Source: Firmicutes bacterium HGW-Firmicutes-7
Lineage (GTDB): Bacteria; Bacillota; Clostridia; Lachnospirales; Vallitaleaceae
Reading direction: 5' to 3'
Length of the DNA stretch: 64,000 nt
Assembly: GCA_002841375.1 (NCBI GenBank)
Contig: PGZO01000019.1
Span: forward strand, 1-64,000
Shown: piece after piece, positions 35,481 to 44,462 of the stretch
Layout: each line of letters begins with the position of its first letter
How positions within the stretch are numbered: position 1 is the first letter of the stretch
The notes under the pieces: generated by a model
Told to the model about the DNA's origin: nothing
What the model saw: only the letters and a program-made list of their open reading frames with translations
Database searches by the model: none
Made by a program: the position numbers and the translations under genes

Positions 35481-35750
35481 ATGGCATATAATAGAAATGG
35501 TGCGAAGAATGGATGGTCGTTATTTTTTTTAATTTTAGCTGGTATTGTTTTAGGCGGCTTTTTGGGTAGCTTAGCAGTTGGGGTATCTTTTTTAAGCTGG
35601 CTAAATTTTGGATATACTTTTGGTATGAACGCGCCAGTAATCATTGACTTAAAAGTAATATTTCTTCAATTTAAGCTTTCCTTTGATATATCTATTGCAA
35701 GCTTACTCGGTATTTGTGTTGCAATTTTTGTATATAAAAAGATACTATAA
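35481..35750 (+). CDS. DUF4321 small membrane protein
   Basis: An 89-residue protein with two hydrophobic helices (about 14-38 and 66-86) and glycine-rich LAGIVLGGFLGSLAVG. It matches the DUF4321 family, commonly found directly upstream of maf and the mre genes in Clostridia, as here. ATG 35481 is favoured (GAGAGGGG nine bases before); the TTG at 35472 abuts that site. The function is unknown, but the location suggests a role tied to cell-envelope growth. Confidence 0.78.
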   Translation: MAYNRNGAKNGWSLFFLILAGIVLGGFLGSLAVGVSFLSWLNFGYTFGMNAPVIIDLKVIFLQFKLSFDISIASLLGICVAIFVYKKIL

Positions 35751-35772
35751 TTTTTGTGGAAGAAAGTGACTT

Positions 35773-36369
35773 ATGAATACTATTGTATTAGCCTCTGCTT
35801 CACCAAGAAGAAGCGAGATATTAGAAAAACTAAATATTCCTTTCGAAAAAAGAATGAGTTCCATTGATGAGAAAAAATATGTAAATGATAATTCAATTGA
35901 ACTTGTTAAAATGCTTGCCTATGAAAAGGCCAATAGTGTTGTCAATGAATTAGAGGATAGAATCATTATAGGTGCAGATACAGTTGTTGTATATGAAAAC
36001 CAAGTACTAGGGAAACCGAATAGTCATGATGAAGCCTTTCATTTTTTGAAGCAGCTTTCAGGAAAAAAACACTATGTATATTCTGGAATAGCTATGCTTA
36101 GTCCTTATAAGAAGAAAGTATTTATTGACTATTGCGAAACGAAGGTTTTTATGAGAGACTATAAGGAACATGAAATAAATGCCTATATTAAAACGATGGA
36201 ACCATTTGGTAAGGCTGGCGCCTATGCAATTCAGGGATTTGGTGCTACATTAGTTGATAAAATTGAAGGCGATTATTATAATGTTGTAGGCTTACCTATT
36301 TCAAAATTGATAGAGGGCTTCACCTATTTAGGTGTTGATTACTTTAATGCTTTTCATGGACAGGCATAG
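35773..36369 (+). CDS. maf: Maf-family nucleoside triphosphate pyrophosphatase
   Basis: Hydrolyses non-canonical or regulatory nucleoside triphosphates such as dTTP, UTP or modified nucleotides, and in Bacillus overexpression inhibits septation. The 198-residue protein has the signature LASASPRRSEIL near the N-terminus, GADTVVV with the catalytic Asp, LGKP, and FGKAGAYAIQGFGA. It lies at the head of the shape/division block, as in many Firmicutes. Confidence 0.94.
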   Translation: MNTIVLASASPRRSEILEKLNIPFEKRMSSIDEKKYVNDNSIELVKMLAYEKANSVVNELEDRIIIGADTVVVYENQVLGKPNSHDEAFHFLKQLSGKKHYVYSGIAMLSPYKKKVFIDYCETKVFMRDYKEHEINAYIKTMEPFGKAGAYAIQGFGATLVDKIEGDYYNVVGLPISKLIEGFTYLGVDYFNAFHGQA

Positions 36370-36465
36370 CCAAATAAAAAGACTATATAACATTTGCTGG
36401 GGAGTAGGTGTTAAATAGATAAATGAATGTGAAATGCATTCAATAATTACAATGGGGGAGAAAAA

Positions 36466-37158
36466 ATGAATAATGTTAGGCTAACTGTGAAGGAGTTGCC
36501 AACAGACGAACGACCTTATGAAAAGCTTGAGAAGTATGGAGCTTCTGTTTTGTCAGATGCTGAACTACTGGCGATAATCATAAAAAGTGGTTCTAGAAGG
36601 GAACGATCCATCGACTTGGCACAAAAAGTACTAAAGCTAAATAGTAGGGGTTTAGCTGGGATACATCAATTATCGCTTAAGGAATTAGAGATGATTTCTG
36701 GAATCGGTAGAGTAAAAGCAATTCAGATTAAATCTATTGCAGAGCTATCAACACGTATTTCTAAGAATAACGCAATACAAAAGCTTCAAATAACGTCACC
36801 AAGCTCGGTTGCGGATATTTATATGGAAGAAATGCGCCACCTACAACAAGAGCATTTGAAAATTGTTTTATTAGATACTAAAAATAATATTATTAGTGAT
36901 CACACCATATCAGTAGGAACGGTAAATGCTTCATTAGTTAATCCTAGAGAAGTATTCATTCATGCATTAAAAAATTTAGCTGTTCATATTATAATTTTGC
37001 ATAATCACCCTAGTGGTGACCCAACACCAAGTAGTGAAGATATTTCAATAACGAAAAGAATACTTGGAGCCAGTGAAATTATTGGTGTAAAACTATTAGA
37101 TCATATTATTATTGGAGATGGAAAATACATAAGCTTAAAAGAACGAGGTATTTGTTAA
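36466..37158 (+). CDS. radC: RadC-family JAB1/MPN protein
   Basis: A 230-residue RadC protein. The N-terminal half has a helix-hairpin-helix DNA-binding segment (EMISGIGRVKAIQIKSI). The C-terminal MPN/JAB domain has the metal motif HNHPSGDPTPSSED. The precise role is unknown; a DNA-repair function has been questioned in Escherichia coli. GGGGGAG precedes the ATG. A short inverted repeat TGAATG/CATTCA (36424-36442) lies in its leader. The maf-radC-mreB order is typical of Firmicutes. Confidence 0.93.
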   Translation: MNNVRLTVKELPTDERPYEKLEKYGASVLSDAELLAIIIKSGSRRERSIDLAQKVLKLNSRGLAGIHQLSLKELEMISGIGRVKAIQIKSIAELSTRISKNNAIQKLQITSPSSVADIYMEEMRHLQQEHLKIVLLDTKNNIISDHTISVGTVNASLVNPREVFIHALKNLAVHIIILHNHPSGDPTPSSEDISITKRILGASEIIGVKLLDHIIIGDGKYISLKERGIC

Positions 37159-37268
37159 TTAAAACTTAATAGCGATATGCTTAAGTCAACTGCTTTTTCG
37201 TTGTGAGTATCCTTTGCTTTTTTGGTAATAATAGTTTTATACAAATCAGCTATTCAAAGGAGAAAGAT

Positions 37269-38285
37269 ATGATCTTTAAAAAAGACTTTGGTTTTGACTT
37301 AGGCACAACATATATGCATATCTGTCAAAAAGACAAAGGTGTTATACTAAATGAACCAGAGACCATTGCTATTGATCTAATATCAAAAAATGTAATCGCT
37401 GTTGGGAGCATGGCACATGATATGTTTGAAAAAGCGCCTAGATCAATAAAAATCAATATGCCCGTAAATCATGGAGTTATTGCTGATTTTGACAATATGT
37501 TAAGTCTTTTAGAACATCAATGTAAGAAATTGAAAATTGATAAAGGAGGCAGATCTATAGCACTTGTATGTGTTCCATATCACATTTCAGATGTGGAAAG
37601 AAGAGCCTTATATGATTTGTTTACGAAGTCTAAACCAAGATTTAAAAGTGTTCATATGATAGAAAAACCACTTGCAGCTGGGGTTGGTTGTGGAATAGAT
37701 GTAATGCAGCCTGAAGGCAATATGATTGTAGACATAGGTGGGGGAACAACTGAGATATCTGTAATTTCTTTAGGTGGTGTAGTTATTAGTGATTTATTAA
37801 AGGTCGGAGGAGAACGGTTTGACCACAATATCAGAAATTTTGTAAAAAGAAAATACAATATTTTGATTGGAATTAGAACTGCTGAGAAGATTAAGATTGA
37901 GATCAGTAATGCAATTGGAAATGATGTTGGTCAGTCTATTAATGTCGTTGGACGTGATATTGTAAGTGGATTACCCAAAAATGTTATAGTAACGAGTGTA
38001 GATGTATTTGAATCTATTAAAGAAGATATAAATTCAATAATTGAAGCAATTAAATTGATTTTAGAAAAAACACCTCCAGAGCTTTCAGCAGATATATTAA
38101 CAGCGGGCGTTCATTTAACGGGTGGAACAGCAAGCATTAAAAACATTGATACACTAATAAAAAAAGAAACGAATCTTCAAGTTCATATTAATGAAGAACC
38201 AGAAAAGAGTGTTATTAATGGCGTATGCCATATATTAAACAATTATAATAAACATAAAAATATACTTTTTACGCTTAAGGAATAG
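37269..38285 (+). CDS. mreB: Rod shape-determining actin homologue MreB
   Basis: Forms membrane-associated filaments that guide lateral wall synthesis with MreC, MreD, RodA and PBP2. The actin-fold motifs are present: FGFDLGTT (phosphate 1), VDIGGGTTEISVISLGG (phosphate 2) and GGERFDHNI. It is divergent from most MreB, for example YMHIC after the first phosphate loop where NTLVY is usual, so it may be one of several paralogues. ATG 37269 is selected because AAAGGAG precedes it; the longer frame has no site. The product is 338 residues. Confidence 0.9.
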   Translation: MIFKKDFGFDLGTTYMHICQKDKGVILNEPETIAIDLISKNVIAVGSMAHDMFEKAPRSIKINMPVNHGVIADFDNMLSLLEHQCKKLKIDKGGRSIALVCVPYHISDVERRALYDLFTKSKPRFKSVHMIEKPLAAGVGCGIDVMQPEGNMIVDIGGGTTEISVISLGGVVISDLLKVGGERFDHNIRNFVKRKYNILIGIRTAEKIKIEISNAIGNDVGQSINVVGRDIVSGLPKNVIVTSVDVFESIKEDINSIIEAIKLILEKTPPELSADILTAGVHLTGGTASIKNIDTLIKKETNLQVHINEEPEKSVINGVCHILNNYNKHKNILFTLKE

Positions 38286-38316
38286 TATTGGTACTGTTTT
38301 ATTTAAGGAGGCATTA

Positions 38317-39183
38317 ATGAAAAGAAGAAAAAATTTACCTGCTAAAAATATAATGATTGTTATTACACTTATATGTATATTAGCAATTATATTTACTTGG
38401 CAAAGCAGATCAAGCATTACACCTATAGAGAAATCTTTTTCATACGTTGTTATTCCAATACAAAATGGCGTAAATGTTGTTGGTGATTGGTTGGGAGAAA
38501 AGGTTCAATTTGTTAAAGATATTCGTGATTTAGAAAATATAAATGAAACACTTCAAACTGAGCTTAATGAATTAGAATATGCCAATAAAATATTACAAAT
38601 GGATAAAACTGAGTTGGTAAGATTAAGAGAGTTATATACGTTAGATAAAAGATATGCAGATTATCCTAAAATAGGCGCACAAGTAATTGGTAAAGACCCG
38701 AGTAATTGGTACAAAATGTTTATGATAAACAAAGGTGAAAAGGATGGACTTAAGGTGAATATGGTTGTATTGTCAGGAGAGGGTTTAGTTGGACATATTA
38801 CTGAGGTTGGCCCAAACTATGCAAAAGTACAATCAATCATTAATGATACCTGTAATGTTAGTGCAAAAATTTTGAGAACTTCAGATTTATGTATAGTAAA
38901 AGGGGATCAAACCCTGGTTAATAATGAAGCATTATGTCGGGTAGATTATATTGAAGATCGTGCTAATATTGTTATTGGCGATGAAGTTGTAACATCTCAT
39001 CTAGGTTCTATTTACCCACCTGGAATACTAATTGGTACGATTAATCAAATTGATACGAATTCACCTAAAATGACAAGAACAGCTACCTTACAACCTGCAG
39101 TTGATTTTAAACATTTAGAAGAGGTACTGGTTATTAATCAAGTATGGGAAGATGGTTTAACAGAGGCAGCAGATGTGCAGTAA
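38317..39183 (+). CDS. mreC: Rod shape-determining protein MreC
   Basis: Bitopic membrane protein of the elongasome. A basic N-terminus (MKRRKNLPAKN) precedes a single helix (about 12-28). A coiled coil follows (about 65-103; DIRDLENINETLQTELNEL), then the extracytoplasmic beta-barrel domain with VIGKDPSNWYKMFMINKG and GLVGHITEVGPNYAKVQ. 288 residues is normal. AAGGAGG precedes the ATG. It scaffolds MreB and PBP2. Confidence 0.95.
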   Translation: MKRRKNLPAKNIMIVITLICILAIIFTWQSRSSITPIEKSFSYVVIPIQNGVNVVGDWLGEKVQFVKDIRDLENINETLQTELNELEYANKILQMDKTELVRLRELYTLDKRYADYPKIGAQVIGKDPSNWYKMFMINKGEKDGLKVNMVVLSGEGLVGHITEVGPNYAKVQSIINDTCNVSAKILRTSDLCIVKGDQTLVNNEALCRVDYIEDRANIVIGDEVVTSHLGSIYPPGILIGTINQIDTNSPKMTRTATLQPAVDFKHLEEVLVINQVWEDGLTEAADVQ

Positions 39184-39219
39184 GCTTGAAAAGAACAAAG
39201 AGAGAGTAGGAATGATGAA

Positions 39220-39741
39220 ATGTTTAGAATAGTTACTGTTATAGCAATTGTTATTTTTAATATCGTATTTCAATCAACTATTGTCCAAGACATTGCCATT
39301 GGCGGTATAACAATAAATTTGCTTATCATTACAGTTGTTTCCTTTTCACTAATGAGGGGGAAGTTAGAAGGAGCGATTATTGGATTTTTTATTGGGCTAA
39401 TGCAAGATGTTTTTTTTGGTAACGTAATTGGTTTTTATGCACTTTTATATATGTATTTTGGCTTTTTTAGTGGGTATCTCAATAAAGCACTTTATAGAGA
39501 CAACTTGCTGATTCCAATTTTAGCGATAACAGGAAGCGATTTAATATTAAATCTTCTTATTTACATAATGACCTATCTTTTTAGAGGGAGAATAGATTTT
39601 GCGTATTATTTTATGAATATTATATTGCCAGAACTCGTATATACAACCCTTGTATCTGTTTTTGTATATAAATTTTATTTGTTTGTTAATGAGAAATTAG
39701 ATGGTGTGGAGAAAAGAAGGGAGAACAAGGATAAGATATGA
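39220..39741 (+). CDS. mreD: Rod shape-determining protein MreD
   Basis: Polytopic membrane subunit of the elongasome; 173 residues with five or six helices. The GAIIGFFIGLMQDVFFGNVIG segment, which here starts at about residue 51, is the family hallmark. Its stop codon overlaps the PBP2 start as ATGA. The start at 39220 has GAGAGTAGG nine bases before it. Assignment rests on hydropathy, the signature and synteny. Confidence 0.92.
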   Translation: MFRIVTVIAIVIFNIVFQSTIVQDIAIGGITINLLIITVVSFSLMRGKLEGAIIGFFIGLMQDVFFGNVIGFYALLYMYFGFFSGYLNKALYRDNLLIPILAITGSDLILNLLIYIMTYLFRGRIDFAYYFMNIILPELVYTTLVSVFVYKFYLFVNEKLDGVEKRRENKDKI

Positions 39742-42497
39742 AAGCATTTTTAAAAGCTATACGTAAGTTAGTAACGAATAGATTATTTATTATTAGTGTT
39801 GTTATTTTGGGTATGTTTATCCTTTTATTTAATAGAATTTTTGATTTGCAGATTATTAAAGGTGAATTACTAGAAAAAGAGTTTAGCCTAAGTATTCTAA
39901 AAGAAAGAACAGTAGAAGGCCAACGTGGTAATATTTACGATAGATATGGATATCCATTAGCTGAGAATATTATTGCTTACAATGTGTTATTAGATGGAAG
40001 TATTAGAGTTGACAATATGAATCAAATGATTTTTGAGCTTTGTAATATTATAGAGAAAAGTGGAAGTAAAATTGTTAACGAACTTCCTATTGCATTAAAT
40101 GAAGATGGTATATTTGTATTTACGCATACAGATTCCCAAATACTAAAATTTAAAAAAAATATTTTCGTTGGTAATACCTCTGCAACACTTACAACAGAAA
40201 AAAAAAATATGACTGCAAATGATATGTTTAAATATTTAAGAGATGATCTTTTTCAAATACCAAACGATATCTATACGGATGAAGACGTGATTACCATATT
40301 AAATATTAGATATCCGTTATGGTTAAATCGGTATACCCAATATCAGCTTGAGACTGTAGCTATTGATATAAATGATGAGACCTTAGCTCGAATAGAAGAG
40401 AATATATGGAAATTTCCTGGTGTATCCATTGTGGAAGATCCACTTCGGGTTTATAATGATTCAAAATTCTTTTCACATATTATTGGATATACCGGAACAA
40501 TTGATGCGGCAGCTTATGAGGAGCTTAAACCTCTTGGTTATACTGCCAATGATACCGTTGGTAAAATAGGAATTGAACAAGAAATGGAGATATACCTTAA
40601 GGGCAAGGATGGCGTTCAAAAAGTTGAGGTAGATAATTTTGGTAGAACGATGAACATATTAGAAACCATTGAACCCGCTGCTGGTAAAGATGTTTATCTA
40701 ACAATAGATCGGGACTTGCAATTAGAATGCTATAATTTATTGGAACAAAAGCTTGCATTTTTACTTGAAAGCAAGTTAAGTATGAGTGGCTATTCAGGTT
40801 TAGATAAAGATGACGGTGTCACATTAATGAGAGATGTCTTTAGTTCGTTATTTTCTAATAATATCTATTCAATTCAACAAATTGAAGAAGCTTCTGAAGG
40901 GCAAAGACAAAAAAGAATACACAATACATTTATGAATTCATATACTACGCTCGTCAATAGTATGGAGGCTTCATTAACTGAGAACTATGCATATCCTAAC
41001 AAGGACGATATTAATTATTATACCTTTATGCTAACAAAATTAAAGGAAGAAGGTTATCTTTTAGATGGCTATAAAGACGTTCCATTATATTCAGAATTTT
41101 TGAATAGAGAAGCATCATTTAAGCAACTTCTAGAAGAGTATACAGACAAAAAGCTTTTAACTATTGAAAGCTTAGGAATTAAAGACAAAAAATCTTATGA
41201 AGTTATTAAAGATATAATACTTAAGGAATACGTAAACTACATTACTTTTAAAAGAGCGATCTACACTAACCTTGCAAAAAAAGAACGATTTTCTTACACG
41301 GATTTATGTATAGCACTTGTTGAACAAGGTATTGTAACGTCCTCTGATGAACAATTTAAGGCTTTGTCAAACGGATCATTAGGTAGTATGGCTTTCATAA
41401 AAGATAAAATATCTAAGCTTGAAATAACCCCCCAACAGTTAGCACTTGATCCATATTCAGGATCAGTTGTTGTAACAGATGTCAATACAGGGGAAGTGTT
41501 AGCAATGGTTAGCTACCCAAGCTATGATAACAATCGTTTAGTAAATAATTTTGACTATGAGTATTACTTAAGTCTACTTAATGATGATTCAAAGCCGTTG
41601 TTTCCTATGGCAACCCAAGGAAAAACTGCGCCTGGTTCAACCTATAAAATGGTAGCTGCCTTAGCCGCATTGGAAGAAGAAGTTATAGGAATAAATGAAC
41701 ATTTTTCTTGCCAAGGCCTTTATCAAAAGGTGGTCCCTCATGCAAAATGTTGGATCTATGATTTGGGCGGAACCCATGGAGCGCTAACCGTATCAGGTGC
41801 CTTAGAGGTATCCTGTAATTATTTTTATTATGATATGGGCTACAGGTTATCTAAGGACAATGATAATTCATATTTAGATATTAGAGGCATTAATGAACTT
41901 AACAAATATGCAACGTTGTTAGGGCTTGGAACTAAAACGGGTATTGAAATTGGAGATTCAGATCCAACATTACCAGTACAGGATGCTGTTCGTTCGTCGA
42001 TAGGGCAAACAGCAAATACCTATACACCAGTTCAATTAGCCAGATATGTTTCTACGTTGGCGAATGGTGGTACAAGTTATGAATTAAATGTAATCGATAA
42101 AATCCTTGAAAGCAATGGAACACTGTTTTTTGATAAAACACCTGCAAGCACATGGGAAACAAACTTTAATCCAAACAATATAAAAACGATTCAAGAAGGC
42201 ATGTATTTAGTGACAGCAGGATCAAAAGGTACTGCTAGACATGTTTTTGCAGGCTTTCCAATTTCTGTAGCTGGTAAAACAGGTACTGCTCAACAATCAA
42301 AAACTCGACCTGATCATGGTATATTTGTAGGCTATGCGCCATACGATAAGCCTGAGATTGGGGTATCAGTTGTAATTCCTTTTGGTTATGGTTCAACTGA
42401 ACCAACTGTAATTGGTAGAGATGTTATTGGTGCATATTATCAAATTGGAACTGAGAAAGTCGATGATGAAGCTTCCTTTTATCATATTTTAGATTAG
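39738..42497 (+). CDS. mrdA: Penicillin-binding protein 2 (elongasome transpeptidase) with a large insertion
   Basis: Class B PBP that cross-links peptidoglycan in the lateral wall with RodA. One N-terminal helix (about 14-36) is followed by the pedestal domain with RGNIYDRYGYPLAEN. The transpeptidase motifs are intact: S634-TYK, S692-CN and K847-TG. At 919 residues it is about 250 longer than ordinary PBP2. The extra part lies between LTIDRDLQ (about 321-328) and GSVVVTDVNTGEVLAM (from 575), a place where most homologues have few residues; it is rich in helix-forming, charged residues and lacks a known motif. It overlaps mreD by four bases. Confidence 0.93.
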   Translation: MKAFLKAIRKLVTNRLFIISVVILGMFILLFNRIFDLQIIKGELLEKEFSLSILKERTVEGQRGNIYDRYGYPLAENIIAYNVLLDGSIRVDNMNQMIFELCNIIEKSGSKIVNELPIALNEDGIFVFTHTDSQILKFKKNIFVGNTSATLTTEKKNMTANDMFKYLRDDLFQIPNDIYTDEDVITILNIRYPLWLNRYTQYQLETVAIDINDETLARIEENIWKFPGVSIVEDPLRVYNDSKFFSHIIGYTGTIDAAAYEELKPLGYTANDTVGKIGIEQEMEIYLKGKDGVQKVEVDNFGRTMNILETIEPAAGKDVYLTIDRDLQLECYNLLEQKLAFLLESKLSMSGYSGLDKDDGVTLMRDVFSSLFSNNIYSIQQIEEASEGQRQKRIHNTFMNSYTTLVNSMEASLTENYAYPNKDDINYYTFMLTKLKEEGYLLDGYKDVPLYSEFLNREASFKQLLEEYTDKKLLTIESLGIKDKKSYEVIKDIILKEYVNYITFKRAIYTNLAKKERFSYTDLCIALVEQGIVTSSDEQFKALSNGSLGSMAFIKDKISKLEITPQQLALDPYSGSVVVTDVNTGEVLAMVSYPSYDNNRLVNNFDYEYYLSLLNDDSKPLFPMATQGKTAPGSTYKMVAALAALEEEVIGINEHFSCQGLYQKVVPHAKCWIYDLGGTHGALTVSGALEVSCNYFYYDMGYRLSKDNDNSYLDIRGINELNKYATLLGLGTKTGIEIGDSDPTLPVQDAVRSSIGQTANTYTPVQLARYVSTLANGGTSYELNVIDKILESNGTLFFDKTPASTWETNFNPNNIKTIQEGMYLVTAGSKGTARHVFAGFPISVAGKTGTAQQSKTRPDHGIFVGYAPYDKPEIGVSVVIPFGYGSTEPTVIGRDVIGAYYQIGTEKVDDEASFYHILD

Positions 42498-42507
42498 ACG
42501 AATAATT

Positions 42508-42551
42508 TATCTACAATAGTGTAGATATTTATTATTGCTTTATGCTATAAT
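42508..42551 (+). promoter_or_regulatory. minC promoter region with palindromic operator
   Basis: TATCTACAATAGTGTAGATA (42508-42527) is a perfect 8-bp inverted repeat around ATAG. A -10 box TATAAT follows at 42546-42551, and the palindrome covers the place of the -35, which has no good hexamer. The TACA-N4-TGTA core resembles BlaI/MecI/CopY-type operators, which usually have two bases between the halves. No regulator gene of that type is in the window. Confidence 0.5.
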
Positions 42552-42595
42552 AAAACATGTATTGTTTCTCTATATTAAGAAAAGAAGGTACGTAT

Positions 42596-43342
42596 ATGAA
42601 AGATGCAATATTAATAAAAGGGAATAAATATGGATTAACGATTATTATCAATGATCAAGTTGATTTTTCTACTATAAAGGACGCACTATTTAAAAAGTTA
42701 AATGATTCAAGAAAATTTTTTGGTTCTTCAAAAGTTTCTTTGACGTTTGAGGGAAAAATTCTTTCAACTGAAGAACAAAAAACCTTGATTGAAATTATCC
42801 AAAGTGCTTCCGATTTAGATATAGTATGTATAATTGATTCCCAGTTAGAACTGTCTCAAGTTCTTGAGGTCAAAAGTGTGACAAGCCCTACAGAAATTGA
42901 AAATAAAAACACGAATGAGATTTCAAACGTAAGTAGTATGCACATTGAAAAACCTATTAAAACGCAAATAATTCCCGAAAATGCAGCAATATTTCACAAA
43001 GGAACACTTCGATCTGGTCAAGAAATTATTGCTGATTCAAGCATTATCGTTATGGGAAATGTTCACAACGGTGCAACAGTTGCAGCAAAAGGTAATGTTA
43101 TAGTAATTGGAAAATTGAATGGCTGTGTTCATGCTGGAAAAGATGGAAATGCAACTGCCTTTGTTGTCGCATTGAATATGAGCCCAACTCAACTAAGGAT
43201 CGCTGATGTATTTGGCCGTTCACCAGATAAGAAAGGCAAAAAAATTATTAGTATCCCTCAAATAGCGTATGTTGAAGATGAACGCATTATTATTGAAAAT
43301 ATAAACAGAAATATTTATGAAAATTTAAATTATATTAATTAA
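42596..43342 (+). CDS. minC: Septum site-determining protein MinC
   Basis: FtsZ-assembly inhibitor that, with MinD, prevents division near the poles. The C-terminal beta-helix domain (about 140-240) is clear: GTLRSGQEI, IVMGNVHNGA, KGNVIVIGKLNGCVHAG. The N-terminal domain is more divergent. ATG 42596 is chosen because AGAAGG lies seven bases upstream; the ATG at 42557 has no ribosome site and overlaps the promoter. The product is 248 residues. It leads minC-minD-minE-rodA. Confidence 0.92.
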   Translation: MKDAILIKGNKYGLTIIINDQVDFSTIKDALFKKLNDSRKFFGSSKVSLTFEGKILSTEEQKTLIEIIQSASDLDIVCIIDSQLELSQVLEVKSVTSPTEIENKNTNEISNVSSMHIEKPIKTQIIPENAAIFHKGTLRSGQEIIADSSIIVMGNVHNGATVAAKGNVIVIGKLNGCVHAGKDGNATAFVVALNMSPTQLRIADVFGRSPDKKGKKIISIPQIAYVEDERIIIENINRNIYENLNYIN

Positions 43343-43359
43343 GAAAAGGGGAGACATCC

Positions 43360-44157
43360 ATGAGCGAAGTAATTGTTATTACATCCGGTAAAGGTGGTGT
43401 AGGCAAAACAACTACCAGTGCAAATATTGGTACTGGTCTTGCTATGTTAGATAAGAAGGTTGTTTTATTAGATGCAGATATTGGTTTGCGAAATCTAGAT
43501 GTTGTTATGGGATTGGAAAACAGAATTGTATATAATGTTATTGATGTAATAGAAGGGAATTGTAGATTAAAACAAGCATTAATCAAAGACAAAAAATACC
43601 CAAATCTATTTCTTCTACCTGCTGCTCAAACAAGAGACAAAGATGCTGTGACCCCAGAACAAATGAAAAAGCTATGTGAACATTTGAAAGAAGAATTTGA
43701 TTATATAATTATTGATTGTCCTGCAGGGATTGAACAAGGTTTCAAAAATGCAATTGCAGGAGCAGATAAGGCCATCGTCGTTACAACACCAGAAGTATCC
43801 GCTATTCGAGATGCTGACAGAATCATTGGTCTATTAGAAGCAAATGACCTCCATGATTCTAGACTAATAGTTAATCGAATTCGTGTAGATATGGTGAAAC
43901 GTGGAGATATGATGTCTGTTGATGATGTAATTGAAATATTAGCAATTGAACTTATTGGCACAATACCAGATGATGAAAACATCGTTATTTCAACAAATAA
44001 TGGTGACCCAATCGTAAATAATACATCATGTCCGGCAGGAAAAGCATATTTCAACATAAGTAAAAGAATAATTGGTCACGAAGTACCATTTATGGAATTT
44101 CAATCTGAAAAAGGCCTTTTTGGCAAACTAAGAAGCATAATGGGTTTTAATAATTAA
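43360..44157 (+). CDS. minD: Septum site-determining ATPase MinD
   Basis: Membrane-associated ParA-like ATPase that recruits MinC to the membrane. The deviant Walker A GKGGVGKTT, the DADIGLRNLDVVMGLENR motif, and DCPAGIEQGF are diagnostic. The C-terminus (about 248-265: GLFGKLRSIMG) fits an amphipathic membrane-targeting helix. 265 residues is standard. It sits between minC and minE with close spacing. Confidence 0.97.
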   Translation: MSEVIVITSGKGGVGKTTTSANIGTGLAMLDKKVVLLDADIGLRNLDVVMGLENRIVYNVIDVIEGNCRLKQALIKDKKYPNLFLLPAAQTRDKDAVTPEQMKKLCEHLKEEFDYIIIDCPAGIEQGFKNAIAGADKAIVVTTPEVSAIRDADRIIGLLEANDLHDSRLIVNRIRVDMVKRGDMMSVDDVIEILAIELIGTIPDDENIVISTNNGDPIVNNTSCPAGKAYFNISKRIIGHEVPFMEFQSEKGLFGKLRSIMGFNN

Positions 44158-44173
44158 AAAGGGGGGAGTCCAA

Positions 44174-44449
44174 GTGGGTATTTTTGGAAAGAAAACATCA
44201 AGAAATGTTGCAAAAGATAGACTAAAGCTTGTATTAATACATGATCGTGCAAATTGTTCATCTGAAATTCTTGAGATGATTAAAACGGATATCCTTCATG
44301 TAATAAACAAATATATGGAAGTTGAAGAACAAGGATTGGAAGTTAAAATTGGGACAACTAGATCGGATAGAAGTAATACGCAAGTTCCTGTTTTATACGC
44401 AAACATTCCAATTAGAAACATGAGAAACGCCGGTGTAAAACACTATTAG
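44174..44449 (+). CDS. minE: Cell division topological specificity factor MinE
   Basis: Stimulates MinD ATPase and drives its oscillation. The 91-residue protein has the N-terminal membrane/MinD-binding segment (FGKKTSRNVAKDRLKLVLIHDR) starting at residue 4 and a topological domain ending in VPVLYANIPIR. It starts with GTG after a GGGGGGAG site. Having MinE with MinCD suggests pole-to-pole oscillation; a distinct DivIVA-type gene also lies in this window at 52895. Confidence 0.93.
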   Translation: MGIFGKKTSRNVAKDRLKLVLIHDRANCSSEILEMIKTDILHVINKYMEVEEQGLEVKIGTTRSDRSNTQVPVLYANIPIRNMRNAGVKHY

Positions 44450-44462
44450 AAAGAGGAGTTAT

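Noticed and set aside
42557-42595. Longer MinC starting at ATG 42557
   Set aside because: No ribosome site, and the start would lie only six bases after the predicted -10 box.
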